From contig NZ_CP022529.1 of assembly GCF_002237595.1 (NCBI RefSeq), positions 2,046,001 through 2,110,000 of the forward strand: 64,000 nucleotides of DNA, written 5' to 3'. The notes under the pieces were generated by a model. It saw only the letters and a program-made list of their open reading frames with translations, had not been told where the DNA came from and did not search any database. A program made the translations under genes and the position numbers. Origin of the DNA: Labrenzia sp. VG12. GTDB taxonomy: Bacteria > Pseudomonadota > Alphaproteobacteria > Rhizobiales > Stappiaceae. Below, piece after piece: positions 25,765 through 33,706 of this stretch. The first letter of the stretch is position 1. Each line of letters begins with the position of its first letter.

Positions 25765-26160
25765 GTGATTTTCCGCTATTCGATTTTGTACGTCGACGAT
25801 GTTGCCACCGCGCTTGATTTCTACGAGCGCGCCCTCGGTTTCAAGCGCGCGTTCCTGCACGAAAGCGGGGACTATGGAGAACTGGCCACCGGAGAGACCA
25901 AGCTTGCCTTTTCCTCCAAGGCGTTGATGCGCCAGCTTGGCAAATCTCCCGGCACGCCGGATCCGGAAAAGCCGGTTTTCGAACTGGCCTTTGAAACGGA
26001 AGACGTGGCCGCGGCTGTCAAGAAGGCCATCGCAGCGGGCGCGACGCTGGTCCAGGAGGTGCGCGAAGAGCCCTGGGGCCAGACCACGTCTTATGTCAGC
26101 GATCCTTTCGGTTATCTCATCGAGATCTGTTCGCCGGTCCAGTTGCCGAGCGCAGGCTGA
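25765..26160 (+). CDS. VOC-family (glyoxalase superfamily) protein
   Basis: A 131-residue protein starting at GTG 25765, seven bases after AAGGAG. Upstream in-frame codons run through a palindromic repeat and are rejected. The fold is visible: FRYSILYVDDVATALDFYERALGFKRAFLHESGDYGELATGETKLAFSS, then PVFELAFETEDVAAAVKKAIAAGATLVQEVREEPWGQTTSYVSDPFGYLIEIC. The C-terminal Glu of LIEIC fits the metal-ligand position of the fold. Substrate unknown. Its 3' end overlaps the convergent AraC-type gene by 49 bases. It is a different subfamily from the VOC protein at 24118-24546. Confidence 0.82.
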   Translation: MIFRYSILYVDDVATALDFYERALGFKRAFLHESGDYGELATGETKLAFSSKALMRQLGKSPGTPDPEKPVFELAFETEDVAAAVKKAIAAGATLVQEVREEPWGQTTSYVSDPFGYLIEICSPVQLPSAG

Positions 26161-26786
26161 GAAATCTGCTCAAGGAGATCCGGGCGGGCCTGCAGCGCGC
26201 TCGGCGTCTGTCCGAACCAGCGCCGTATCTCGCGTGTCAAATGCGCCTGGTCGCTATACCCGCTCGCGTAGGCGATCTCGGTCAGGGATTGCCCGCTCTT
26301 CAGGAGCCCGCCGGCCCGCCGCGCCCGTGCCAGCAGGCGCCAATAGTCCGGTGCAGGCAATCCCAACACCCTGACCTGCCTCTGCAACGTGCGTTTCGAC
26401 ACCCCCAGATCCGCCGCAACGCTCTCGACACTGGCCCCGGGTTCGACCAGCGCCAGCAGGATTTCCTCACCTGGCCCTCCGGCACTTTCCCGGGCCGCCA
26501 GTTCATTGCCGAGCATCTCCTCCGCCCGGCCGCAATCGCGCTCGATCTCGGCCAGAACGGTCGGCCTGATGGTTGTTCCAGGCCGTAACCGGTACCCGGT
26601 GATCTCCGTCCCGGCAGCAAGCTGCGCCACCCGCGGCCGCAGATCCAGCTCCGTCAGGACGATTTTCGCGCGCGCGCCGGGCGCACGGACAATCAGCACG
26701 TCGCGGCAGCCGTCGGGGAAGACGGGTGAGCGTTGGACTGCGGTGGTGCGATGGCGCCAGAGTTGGAATGGAATCGTGTGGGGCAT
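26112..26786 (-). CDS. AraC-family transcriptional regulator
   Basis: A 224-residue regulator. The N-terminal ~110 residues form a small sensor domain (FQLWRHRTTAVQRSPVFPDGCRDVLIV), which resembles the DUF6597-type domain of short AraC proteins. The C-terminal double HTH contains VAADLGVSKRTLQRQVRVLG and SLTEIAYASGYSDQAHLTREIRRWFGQTPSALQ. It overlaps the convergent VOC gene at the 3' end. Targets are unknown; the adjacent VOC gene is the nearest candidate. ATG at 26786 is the only sensible start. Confidence 0.85.
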   Translation of the reverse strand: MPHTIPFQLWRHRTTAVQRSPVFPDGCRDVLIVRAPGARAKIVLTELDLRPRVAQLAAGTEITGYRLRPGTTIRPTVLAEIERDCGRAEEMLGNELAARESAGGPGEEILLALVEPGASVESVAADLGVSKRTLQRQVRVLGLPAPDYWRLLARARRAGGLLKSGQSLTEIAYASGYSDQAHLTREIRRWFGQTPSALQARPDLLEQISQPALGNWTGEQISMR

Positions 26787-27008
26787 AGACCAACCTGACT
26801 ACAACCAATTGAATTTGCTTGGTATATGCATGAAACAAGGGACGAATAAGCACGCCTGCGACGATAAAGCTATCTGAACAGAATGTGTGGCTCCCCGCAA
26901 TATTGCAGGATGGCGGCGCCGCGGAGATTGGGACTGAAAGCAACCCATTCGGCGATCACATCGCGATAGCGTGTCGCATTTCATCAATGCTTGACCGGAG
27001 AAAGACAA

Positions 27009-27695
27009 TTGAACGACTTGGTGATGATAGGATCTGAAGCACAAACCTTTTTTCGACATTCAAATCCAAGAGACCCACTGTTTCCTCGAAGCGATAAGAT
27101 TGACTGGCAATACCTGCTCGACAACCTGAAAAAAGATGCGACCAGGTTCTTATCCTCAATTTCAAACACTTCCCGTTCTTTCTGGGCGATAAATCACGTT
27201 CTATATGGCGATGCTTTTTACTGGCAGACAGACCGCCCTCTGTCCGACCTTCGTTTCAAGGTATTTGCTTTAAGAAAAGGCGATTTCATCCCCTGGTGTA
27301 ATTACGATAATCCTGAAACCATCCTTTTTCAGTCGGAAGATTGTCCATGGTGGCCCAGCTTTGCGCAATCTCTTCGGGAAATTGATATCAAAACAGCAGA
27401 TGCACCAATGTATGAAGGTGATTGGGAAACGTACTTCGACATTGCTTACCGGGCACAGGTCTTTTCTTCGCTACTGACTGCAACGTCGCAATTGGGCCTC
27501 AGGAGAGATCCCAATGTAAATGTTGGCCCATGGCCCGGAACAAGCATAAGCATGTCTGAGACAATCGCACCGGGGGGAACACTTCATCTTTTGATGAATT
27601 TCGAAGGTGAAACGGCTGAAGAAGTTCTTAGTGACGCATACGGATATGCAAGGTTTTCTCCAAGCTCACGAGAAAACACTAAGAGGCACGAGTGA
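27009..27695 (+). CDS. Orphan hypothetical protein in an AT-rich island
   Basis: I do not recognise this ~228-residue protein. The start may be TTG 27009 (GGAG eight bases upstream), GTG 27021 or ATG 27024. It has no signal peptide or membrane helix. It is rich in Phe, Tyr and Trp (SFWAINHVLYGDAFYWQTD, CPWWPSF, YEGDWETYFDIAYRAQVF) with an N-terminal helical part and a C-terminal beta-rich segment (PGTSISMSETIAPGGTLHLLMNFEG). The gene and its flanks (about 26790-27775) are visibly richer in A and T, and in AAA/ATA-type codons, than neighbouring genes. This suggests recent acquisition. It lies downstream of qhpE but on the other strand, so it is not part of the amine operon. Confidence 0.6.
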   Translation: MNDLVMIGSEAQTFFRHSNPRDPLFPRSDKIDWQYLLDNLKKDATRFLSSISNTSRSFWAINHVLYGDAFYWQTDRPLSDLRFKVFALRKGDFIPWCNYDNPETILFQSEDCPWWPSFAQSLREIDIKTADAPMYEGDWETYFDIAYRAQVFSSLLTATSQLGLRRDPNVNVGPWPGTSISMSETIAPGGTLHLLMNFEGETAEEVLSDAYGYARFSPSSRENTKRHE

Positions 27696-27775
27696 ATGGG
27701 TCAAAATGACTGCCTACACAAAAACTATTAGGCACTAACTAGCAACTCTGGAAACTTTTTTATAGGAAGCCACAC

Positions 27776-28414
27776 TTAGTCAGCCATCTCCCCCCGCCGT
27801 TCCCGTCCCCTATACCGCACAGCCCCCTCCAAACACCGCGCGTCCCGTCCCTTCCCCCTCTCACATGCCGCCAGCAACCCCGCCGCATGTGCCGCCGCCG
27901 GGCTGGCGCCGCGGATGTCCGGCGCGCCGGTCGCCTCCGGACAGGCTCCGAACACCGCATGCGGCAGGTCCAGGCGGGAAAGCTCAGCCGGGACGCAGCG
28001 CGCGTCGCCCTGGACGGAGAGGACACCGTAGAGTGCGGCCGGGTAAACCAGTTCGCCGCGTGCCGGAGCCGAAGCGATGAAAATGGTTCCGGCCTGCTGC
28101 AGACGGGAGACTGCGATGCTCAGGTCCACCGAAGAACGTGCCATGCCGAAAGCGCAAAGGACGAGGTCGGGCGGAGCGTCCGCCAGCCAGTCCAGGGCCG
28201 TGCGCACATAAGGCAGACGAGTGGCCAGCCGCCCCGGGAAGACCACTGCGTTGACGATTGCAGCCTCAGGTGCATGGGATTGGATCGTACGCGCCATCGC
28301 GGCTGCGTGTTGTCCGGCATGGGGAGCGCCATCCGCCTCGCAGAGCCAGGCCTGGCGTTCCAGGCCCGGCCAGTCCGCCGGCAGTGCACCATCTATGAGA
28401 CCGATGCGGGTCAT
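27776..28414 (-). CDS. qhpE: QhpE subtilisin-like protease of the amine dehydrogenase locus
   Basis: A compact 212-residue S8-family protease. In the described qhp systems it removes the leader peptide from the crosslinked gamma subunit before export. The catalytic triad can be placed: Asp8 (IGLIDGALP), His36 (GQHAAAMARTI) and Ser ~171 (IRGASPAAAHAAGLL). The oxyanion-hole Asn of ordinary subtilisins (AGN.G) is not seen; the equivalent stretch reads ASAPARGELVYPAAL. There is no signal peptide, consistent with cytoplasmic action. Its ATG overlaps the qhpF stop by four bases. It is the last gene of the minus-strand operon. Confidence 0.88.
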   Translation of the reverse strand: MTRIGLIDGALPADWPGLERQAWLCEADGAPHAGQHAAAMARTIQSHAPEAAIVNAVVFPGRLATRLPYVRTALDWLADAPPDLVLCAFGMARSSVDLSIAVSRLQQAGTIFIASAPARGELVYPAALYGVLSVQGDARCVPAELSRLDLPHAVFGACPEATGAPDIRGASPAAAHAAGLLAACERGKGRDARCLEGAVRYRGRERRGEMAD

Positions 28415-30168
28415 GGTGTCCCTCCGCCTCCTGTCGCGTAGTCTTTGAGGTCCAGCTCAAGGTCGAAAGTGCCATAGCGCGCCGGCTCGCCATGCGTGAC
28501 GACGATCCGGCTGCAGCCCTTGTAGCAACGATCGATCGCGGACATGATCCGGGCGACCCGCACGCCATCGACTTCCGAGAGGCTCTCGTCCAGCACCAGG
28601 ACGCTGAAGGGTTGCAAAAGCGCCCGGGCCAGGCAGAGCCGCTGATGCTCCCCACCCGAAAGCTCAAGCCCGCCCTCGCCCAGCGCTGTTGCCAACCCCT
28701 CAATAACGAATCGTTCCTCCAGTTCAACGAGTTGCAGGACCTTCAGCATGTCCTGGTCTGTTGCGGTCGGACAGCCGAGACGGAGATTGTCGGCAAGCGT
28801 TCCGGAGAAGACGTGCCCTTTCTGCGGCACCAGTGCCACCGCGCCGCGCAGGTCTTTCAGGGCGAGCTGCCTGAGATCGATGCCGCTCAGAAAAACCGTG
28901 CCCGCAACCGGATCAGCGTGACGCTGCAGCAAGGACAGGAGCGAGGATTTGCCACTCCCTGAGGGCCCTGCAAGCCGAAGCGTGCTGCCCGCCGGGACAC
29001 AAAGGGACAGGTTCTGAAACAGCGGCGGACCATCCGTCGGCGTGTAGGCGACGTGGTTCAGAACCAGATCGCCCGGTCCGACACCGAGCGGAACGGGAGC
29101 AACCGGATCGCACACGTCCGGTACGGCGCTCATCACCTGGTCCAGCCGGTCGAGCGCGGCCTTCATGCGCGCCTGGCCGTGCCAGAGGGAGATTAGCGAC
29201 TGCATCGGTCCGATCAGGAAACCGAGATAGGCGATGAAGGCGATCAGCGAACCGAGCGGCATGGTGCCGTCGATGACGGCGAGCCCGCCGACCAGGAACA
29301 CCGCCCCGCGCAAGGTCGCGGTCAGCACCATCGGCACGGCACGGGTTACCTCCGACCACATCTGCGCTTTCATCAAGGCGTCGACCAGGGTGGTTTGGCG
29401 GGTCTCGATCCGGTCGGCTGCCGCCTCGGCCGCATTGAGGGCTCGGAGGGCACCAAGGCCCGTGATGGTCTCCGCAAGGCCTGACGCCAGTTGACCGCGC
29501 GCCCGACGCACCTCCTTTGCCTTTTGGTGCGTGACCGGCCGCGCTCTTGCGAAGAACAACAGCTCCAGCGGTGCCAGCGCCAGAGCCAGCAGAGCGAGCT
29601 TGGGTGCCAGCACGAACAGCATCACCAGCCCACCGGCAAGCCGCAGCACGCTGCCCGCGCCGGAGACCAGGACGGCGAAGGTGAATTGCTGAACCTCACC
29701 GGCATCGCCATCAAGCCGGCTCATCAGTTCGCCGGTCTTTTGCCGCGCCTGCCAGCGGGGCGATTGCTGAAGGATCCTTGCGACCGCCGCCCGGCGCAGA
29801 TCCGCCAGCAACCTGGCGGAAAACTTCAGATGCAGCAGAGAATTCAACGCGCCCAGCGCCAACGCGGCAAGACCAATACCGAACAGGGCAGCGGAAAAGA
29901 CGACAAGCGCTTGTCTGTCGCCTGCCATCAGGCCCTGATCGATCACCAGCTTGGTCAGGTAGGGCGGCACCAACGCCGCCGCCGCCGTTACCATCGACAA
30001 GGCAAACAGCGCGGCCAGCGGCCAGCGATACGGCGTTACCAAAGGCAGCAACCAGGCAGCTTCCCGGTCGCCGAACAGGCGGTTGAACAGCCCGCGCAGA
30101 AGCGGCCGGCGGCGCGGCGTTTCCCTTGCGTTCATCAATGTCTCTGCCAAAGGCGTTGCCTGTTTCAT
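28411..30168 (-). CDS. qhpF: QhpF ABC exporter for the gamma subunit
   Basis: A 585-residue half-transporter with fused membrane and ATPase domains. Six membrane helices (about 40-330) precede the nucleotide-binding domain: Walker A GPSGSGKSSLL (~395), Q-loop VALVPQKGHVFSGT, signature ELSGGEHQRLCLARALL, Walker B VLVLDES, then the H-loop VVTHGE. No N-terminal C39 peptidase domain is present; leader cleavage is assigned to the adjacent QhpE. It is thought to move the crosslinked gamma subunit, which lacks a Sec signal, into the periplasm. AAGG precedes the start. It is separated from qhpB by 634 bases with four tandem palindromic elements. Confidence 0.9.
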   Translation of the reverse strand: MKQATPLAETLMNARETPRRRPLLRGLFNRLFGDREAAWLLPLVTPYRWPLAALFALSMVTAAAALVPPYLTKLVIDQGLMAGDRQALVVFSAALFGIGLAALALGALNSLLHLKFSARLLADLRRAAVARILQQSPRWQARQKTGELMSRLDGDAGEVQQFTFAVLVSGAGSVLRLAGGLVMLFVLAPKLALLALALAPLELLFFARARPVTHQKAKEVRRARGQLASGLAETITGLGALRALNAAEAAADRIETRQTTLVDALMKAQMWSEVTRAVPMVLTATLRGAVFLVGGLAVIDGTMPLGSLIAFIAYLGFLIGPMQSLISLWHGQARMKAALDRLDQVMSAVPDVCDPVAPVPLGVGPGDLVLNHVAYTPTDGPPLFQNLSLCVPAGSTLRLAGPSGSGKSSLLSLLQRHADPVAGTVFLSGIDLRQLALKDLRGAVALVPQKGHVFSGTLADNLRLGCPTATDQDMLKVLQLVELEERFVIEGLATALGEGGLELSGGEHQRLCLARALLQPFSVLVLDESLSEVDGVRVARIMSAIDRCYKGCSRIVVTHGEPARYGTFDLELDLKDYATGGGGTP

Positions 30169-30802
30169 CGCTCTGCCTTCTTCAAAACCACCTCCCCATT
30201 GTCATCCTCGCGAAGGCGGGGACCCAGGAAGCCGCGAGACCATCAGCTCGGCCCGAGAGGGCACGGGTTACTGGGTCCCGGTCTTGGCTGCGCCAAACCG
30301 GGATGACAACGGCAGGGCTGTCTCCCCCTCAAGATCTCCACCTCCTCAATTGTCATCCCCGCGAAAGCGGGGACCCAGTACTCCGTGAGACCGGCGGCAA
30401 GACCCGATAGCTTTCGGCGTACCGGGTCCCGGGTCTCCCCTCGGTCGCCCGGGATGACAACGGGCGCGCTGTATGCCCTTCAAGATCTCCGCCGCCTCAA
30501 TTGTCATCCCCGCGAAGGCGGGGATCCGGTACTCCATGAGGCCAGCAGCAAGACCCGATAGCTCTCGGTGTCCTGGGTCCCGGGTCTCAATCCGGTCCCC
30601 CGGGATGACAACAGGAGGGCTGTGCGTCCCTCAGAGTCACCCTCTCCGCATTGTCATCCCCGCGAAAGCGGGGACCCAGTAACCCGTGTCACCGGCGGCA
30701 GAACCAGATAGCTCTCGGCGTACTGGATCCCAGGTCTCCCTTCGGTTGCCCGGGATGACAAAGGCAGGGCTGTAAGCCCGTCTCAACCAGGGACGTTGCC
30801 AC
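30169..30802. repeat. Tandem array of four palindromic elements inside the qhp operon
   Basis: Four 111-bp elements at 30199-30309, 30350-30460, 30501-30611 and 30651-30761. Each begins TTGTCATCC and ends GGGATGACAA. The spacers (40, 40 and 39 bases) are also alike (CAGGGCTGT... or similar near the start, CTCAA or CGCA at the end), so the true unit is about 151 bp repeated in tandem. Each element has an inner CCCCGCGA.AGCGGGG hairpin and can also fold end to end. The array is non-coding and sits between qhpB and qhpF. Confidence 0.93.
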
Positions 30803-31894
30803 CTAACTCCCGGTGTTGATCACATGCATCGTCCCGGCGGCCATGTCGCCGCCGGACGGCAGCAGGATCTCGCCAATGCGCTCCAGAGTCTCAGCGTCGT
30901 AGATGCCGATGTCGTCATTGGTGCCGCCCACATAGATCTCCTTGCCGTCGGAAGAGATGTTGATGCAGTAATAGGTGTGCGGCAGGTCGACCCGCTTGAT
31001 CAGCTCTTTCTTGTCGACGTCATGCTTGGAAAGCTGTGTGTAGACGCCATAGAGCTTGGAGGTGTCGTTCGGATCGCGGATCGCGGAGAACATGATCACC
31101 TCAAGGCTTGCGAAATCCTCGATTTTGCTCTCGCCGGTGCTGAGGTCGACGCTCAGGTAGCCCCAGACAAAATCGGCGATCTCGCTGAAGGTCTCGTCGG
31201 TGAATTTCGCAGCCGAATAGAGCAGCATGAATTCGTTCGCCTGTGTGCCTATCGGCCAGAAGGCAAGCACATCCGGTGGGGAATAGGTCGGCCGGTCCCA
31301 GCTGGCATTGGCGATCTTGACCGTGCGCTCACCCGTCTTCGGGTCAAAGGCGTAGATGTCGTGCCCGGCGGCATAGACCTCGCCATTTTCACCGGTTGCC
31401 ATCACGGTGACCCGGCGCGGGCTCGGGAAGGTCCGGGCCGGTTCGGCATCAAGACCTGCCGACGTTTCATAAACAGCAAATTCCGGCTCCATGACTTCGT
31501 AACGGTCAGCCAGAAGGCGCACCGGATTGCGCACGGTGTAAAGTTCCTTGCCATCCTTGGAGACCGCGAGCGAGGCAATGGTCTTGCGGCGAATGTCCCC
31601 TTCGGACTGGTGCGCGGAGAACACCGTTTTGCAGGTGGCCAGTTCGATGCCGAAGACATCTTCCCAGCGGTTGCCGAGGATGTAGGCGATGGAATTGTCC
31701 GGCGACATCACGATGACGCCGGGCATCAGGTTGAAGTCGAGCTGGCAATCGGTTTCGATCGTGCGTGCCTTGGCATCAATCACATAAAGCCTGTCGGGCT
31801 TGGCGACGGTGACGATCAGGTCCCTGGCCTGTGCCGGCAGACCGGAGAGCCCGAGGCAGAGCACAGCCGTCGCGGCTGCGAATAGAGTGCGCAT
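30803..31894 (-). CDS. qhpB: QhpB, beta subunit of quinohemoprotein amine dehydrogenase
   Basis: A 363-residue periplasmic protein from ATG 31894 with AAGGAG eight bases upstream; longer frames are rejected. The Sec signal peptide is MRTLFAAATAVLCLGLSGLPAQA. The mature part is a seven-bladed beta-propeller with recurring blades such as DLIVTVAKPDRLYVIDAKART, IASLAVSKDGKELYTVRN and TYYCINISSDGKEIYVGGTNDDIGIYDAETLERIGEI, as in YVTN/MADH heavy-chain-like propellers. It packs against the alpha and gamma subunits and forms part of the substrate site. It is 29 bases downstream of qhpC. Confidence 0.93.
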   Translation of the reverse strand: MRTLFAAATAVLCLGLSGLPAQARDLIVTVAKPDRLYVIDAKARTIETDCQLDFNLMPGVIVMSPDNSIAYILGNRWEDVFGIELATCKTVFSAHQSEGDIRRKTIASLAVSKDGKELYTVRNPVRLLADRYEVMEPEFAVYETSAGLDAEPARTFPSPRRVTVMATGENGEVYAAGHDIYAFDPKTGERTVKIANASWDRPTYSPPDVLAFWPIGTQANEFMLLYSAAKFTDETFSEIADFVWGYLSVDLSTGESKIEDFASLEVIMFSAIRDPNDTSKLYGVYTQLSKHDVDKKELIKRVDLPHTYYCINISSDGKEIYVGGTNDDIGIYDAETLERIGEILLPSGGDMAAGTMHVINTGS

Positions 31895-31923
31895 GGAATT
31901 ACTCCTTGGGTTTTGTCGGGCCA

Positions 31924-32256
31924 TCAGGTTTCGCTGTCGGCCGGGAACACCGTGCCGAGCGAGCGCCAGTCCTTGCCGGCATTGTCGGCGCCGTCGTTCC
32001 AGTCCTTGTAGGAATTCATGGTGTCCGGCACCTGGGCCGGCCACCAGCACGGATCGGAACAGCCGTAGAGGTCAGCCTCCATCGGTTGGCACAGGGCGGC
32101 AACGCCACCAAAGGGATCGACCTCCCACCCCGGATCAAGGGTCGAGGCGCAACCGGCAACCACCGTCTGCATCGCCCGGACCTCGTCCATCTTGTCGCTC
32201 TCAACGGCCGCAACCACGCGGTCGGCCTTCTGGTTCAGGGGTTTCAGATGTCTCAT
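31924..32256 (-). CDS. qhpC: QhpC, crosslinked gamma subunit carrying the CTQ cofactor
   Basis: A 110-residue precursor that overlaps the qhpD stop by four bases. The N-terminal ~28 residues are a charged leader without a Sec signal, removed by QhpE. The core matches published gamma subunits residue for residue at the modified positions: with Cys36 taken as Cys7, the pairs Cys7-Glu16, Cys27-Asp33 and Cys41-Asp49 (thioether crosslinks) and Cys37-Trp43 (cysteine tryptophylquinone) fall at Cys36-Glu45, Cys56-Asp62, Cys70-Asp78 and Cys66-Trp72. The peptide contains LCQPMEADLYGCSDPCWWPA. It is the catalytic subunit that oxidises primary amines and also a ribosomally made, post-translationally modified peptide. 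Confidence 0.95.
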   Translation of the reverse strand: MRHLKPLNQKADRVVAAVESDKMDEVRAMQTVVAGCASTLDPGWEVDPFGGVAALCQPMEADLYGCSDPCWWPAQVPDTMNSYKDWNDGADNAGKDWRSLGTVFPADSET

Positions 32257-33689
32257 TTGCCGTATGCCCTCCGCGGCATGATGTGATCGGAAAAGAAGGC
32301 AGGGGCGCCGGCGATCAGCTCGCCATAGACGCCAATGCCGAAATCGACCCAGTCGCGCATCAGGTCGCAATAGTGGTAGGTCGGCTTCATCGGGTCTGAG
32401 AAATGGGCGTAGCTCTCGTGGTAGCAGCCTCCCGCACAGATGTTGCGGATGCGGCAGGTCGAACAGCCCTTGTCGGTGCGATCGGCCCGGTCCTCGATGA
32501 ACCGTGCCAGCTTCCGCTTTTCAATGCCGCTGTCCACCGAGCCGTAGGTGTCCATGTCGGACCCGGTGAACCGGTGACACAGGTTCAGCCCGCCCTCGTG
32601 ATCGACAGCCAGCATGCCCAGCCCCGCCCCACAGGGAAGTGCCTTGGAGCGACCTTCATAAAGATCGTTCATCAGCTGGTGCATGTTGGAAAAGCCGATG
32701 TTGCGGCCGAGAAGCGCCTCGTCCCGGTAGTGCCGGCCGAGCCGCTTCATCTCCTCGAACACCGTTATGAGTTCGTCCCCGGTGAGGTTGAACGGCGTGA
32801 CCGGTCCGGAGGTCACCGGCGAGAAGCCGACCTCATGAAAACCGATCTCGTTCTTGAGGTGATCCCAGATGTCGTAGACCGCCGTGACGCCGCTTGTCAG
32901 CGTCACCCGCCCGCCAACAGGCCGGGAGGTGTAGCGCTCCAGCAGCATCCTCGTCTTGCGGGCAACCACGTCGTAGGTGCCCTTGCCGCCGACGGTCTTG
33001 CGGTTCTTGTCGTGAAGCGCCCTGGGCCCGTCCATGGAGATTGTCAGGCCGAAACGATGGGCATTCAGCCAGTCGACATTTTCTTCGGTCAGCAGGGTCG
33101 CGTTGGTGGTCAGCGAGAAGTCTACTTTCTTGCCGAGGTTGCCAAAGCGCTCCTCTGCATAGGCGACCACCTCGCGGATCAGCGCCAGATTGCTCAACGG
33201 CTCGCCGCCGAAGAACACCACATTGTAGCTGTCCCGGTCCGGGCTTTCGGCCAAGAGCAGCTCAATGGAGCGTTTGGCCGTTTCAAAAGCCATGCGCCGG
33301 CTTTTCGACGGCGTGTCCAGGTCCTCCTTGTAACAATAGGTGCAGGACAGGTTGCAGCCCGTGTTGACGTTGAGAACGATCGTCGTCAGCGGAAAGTTCT
33401 CGATGTGAACCGGTGGCCGTTCGGCCCTGGGCGCGCCGCCGTCGGTGATGATGTCGAGGTCGAGCAGCGCCCGCAGACGCTCGGTGACGAGATCCGGGTC
33501 CACCCGGCCCTCGAACCGATCCCTGACGTCGCTTTCGGTGACCTGTGACCGGTCCTGGAAGAGATCGATCACGTCGCTGTCGAGCCTGTCGATCTCGAAC
33601 AGGGAGGTCGTTGGCACGTGAAACAGCAGCTGCCGTCCGTCCACCTCGACCCGGTGCGCATTTTGCGGCTGAAAAAAGAGATAACCCAT
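32253..33689 (-). CDS. qhpD: QhpD radical SAM enzyme forming thioether crosslinks
   Basis: A 478-residue radical SAM/SPASM protein. The SAM cluster motif is CNLSCTYCY (Cys112, Cys116, Cys119). C-terminal auxiliary-cluster cysteines lie in LPCGAGLGML, LNLCHRF, KGCSTCRIRNICAGGC and YHYCDL. The ~90-residue N-terminal part is the peptide-recognition region. QhpD installs the Cys-to-Asp/Glu thioether bonds in the gamma subunit in the cytoplasm. AAGGAG precedes the ATG. It lies between the alpha-subunit and gamma-subunit genes and overlaps the latter, so enzyme and substrate are translationally coupled. Confidence 0.95.
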   Translation of the reverse strand: MGYLFFQPQNAHRVEVDGRQLLFHVPTTSLFEIDRLDSDVIDLFQDRSQVTESDVRDRFEGRVDPDLVTERLRALLDLDIITDGGAPRAERPPVHIENFPLTTIVLNVNTGCNLSCTYCYKEDLDTPSKSRRMAFETAKRSIELLLAESPDRDSYNVVFFGGEPLSNLALIREVVAYAEERFGNLGKKVDFSLTTNATLLTEENVDWLNAHRFGLTISMDGPRALHDKNRKTVGGKGTYDVVARKTRMLLERYTSRPVGGRVTLTSGVTAVYDIWDHLKNEIGFHEVGFSPVTSGPVTPFNLTGDELITVFEEMKRLGRHYRDEALLGRNIGFSNMHQLMNDLYEGRSKALPCGAGLGMLAVDHEGGLNLCHRFTGSDMDTYGSVDSGIEKRKLARFIEDRADRTDKGCSTCRIRNICAGGCYHESYAHFSDPMKPTYHYCDLMRDWVDFGIGVYGELIAGAPAFFSDHIMPRRAYGK

Positions 33690-33706
33690 GATGCTTTGCT
33701 CCTTGT

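Noticed and set aside
25260..25768. Open frames across the region between tetR and the second VOC gene
   Set aside because: They are read from palindromic repeats; the VOC start with AAGGAG at 25765 explains the real gene.
30199..30761. Tandem repeats as a possible CRISPR array
   Set aside because: Repeats are 111 bp and internally palindromic, the spacers are similar to one another, and no cas genes are nearby.
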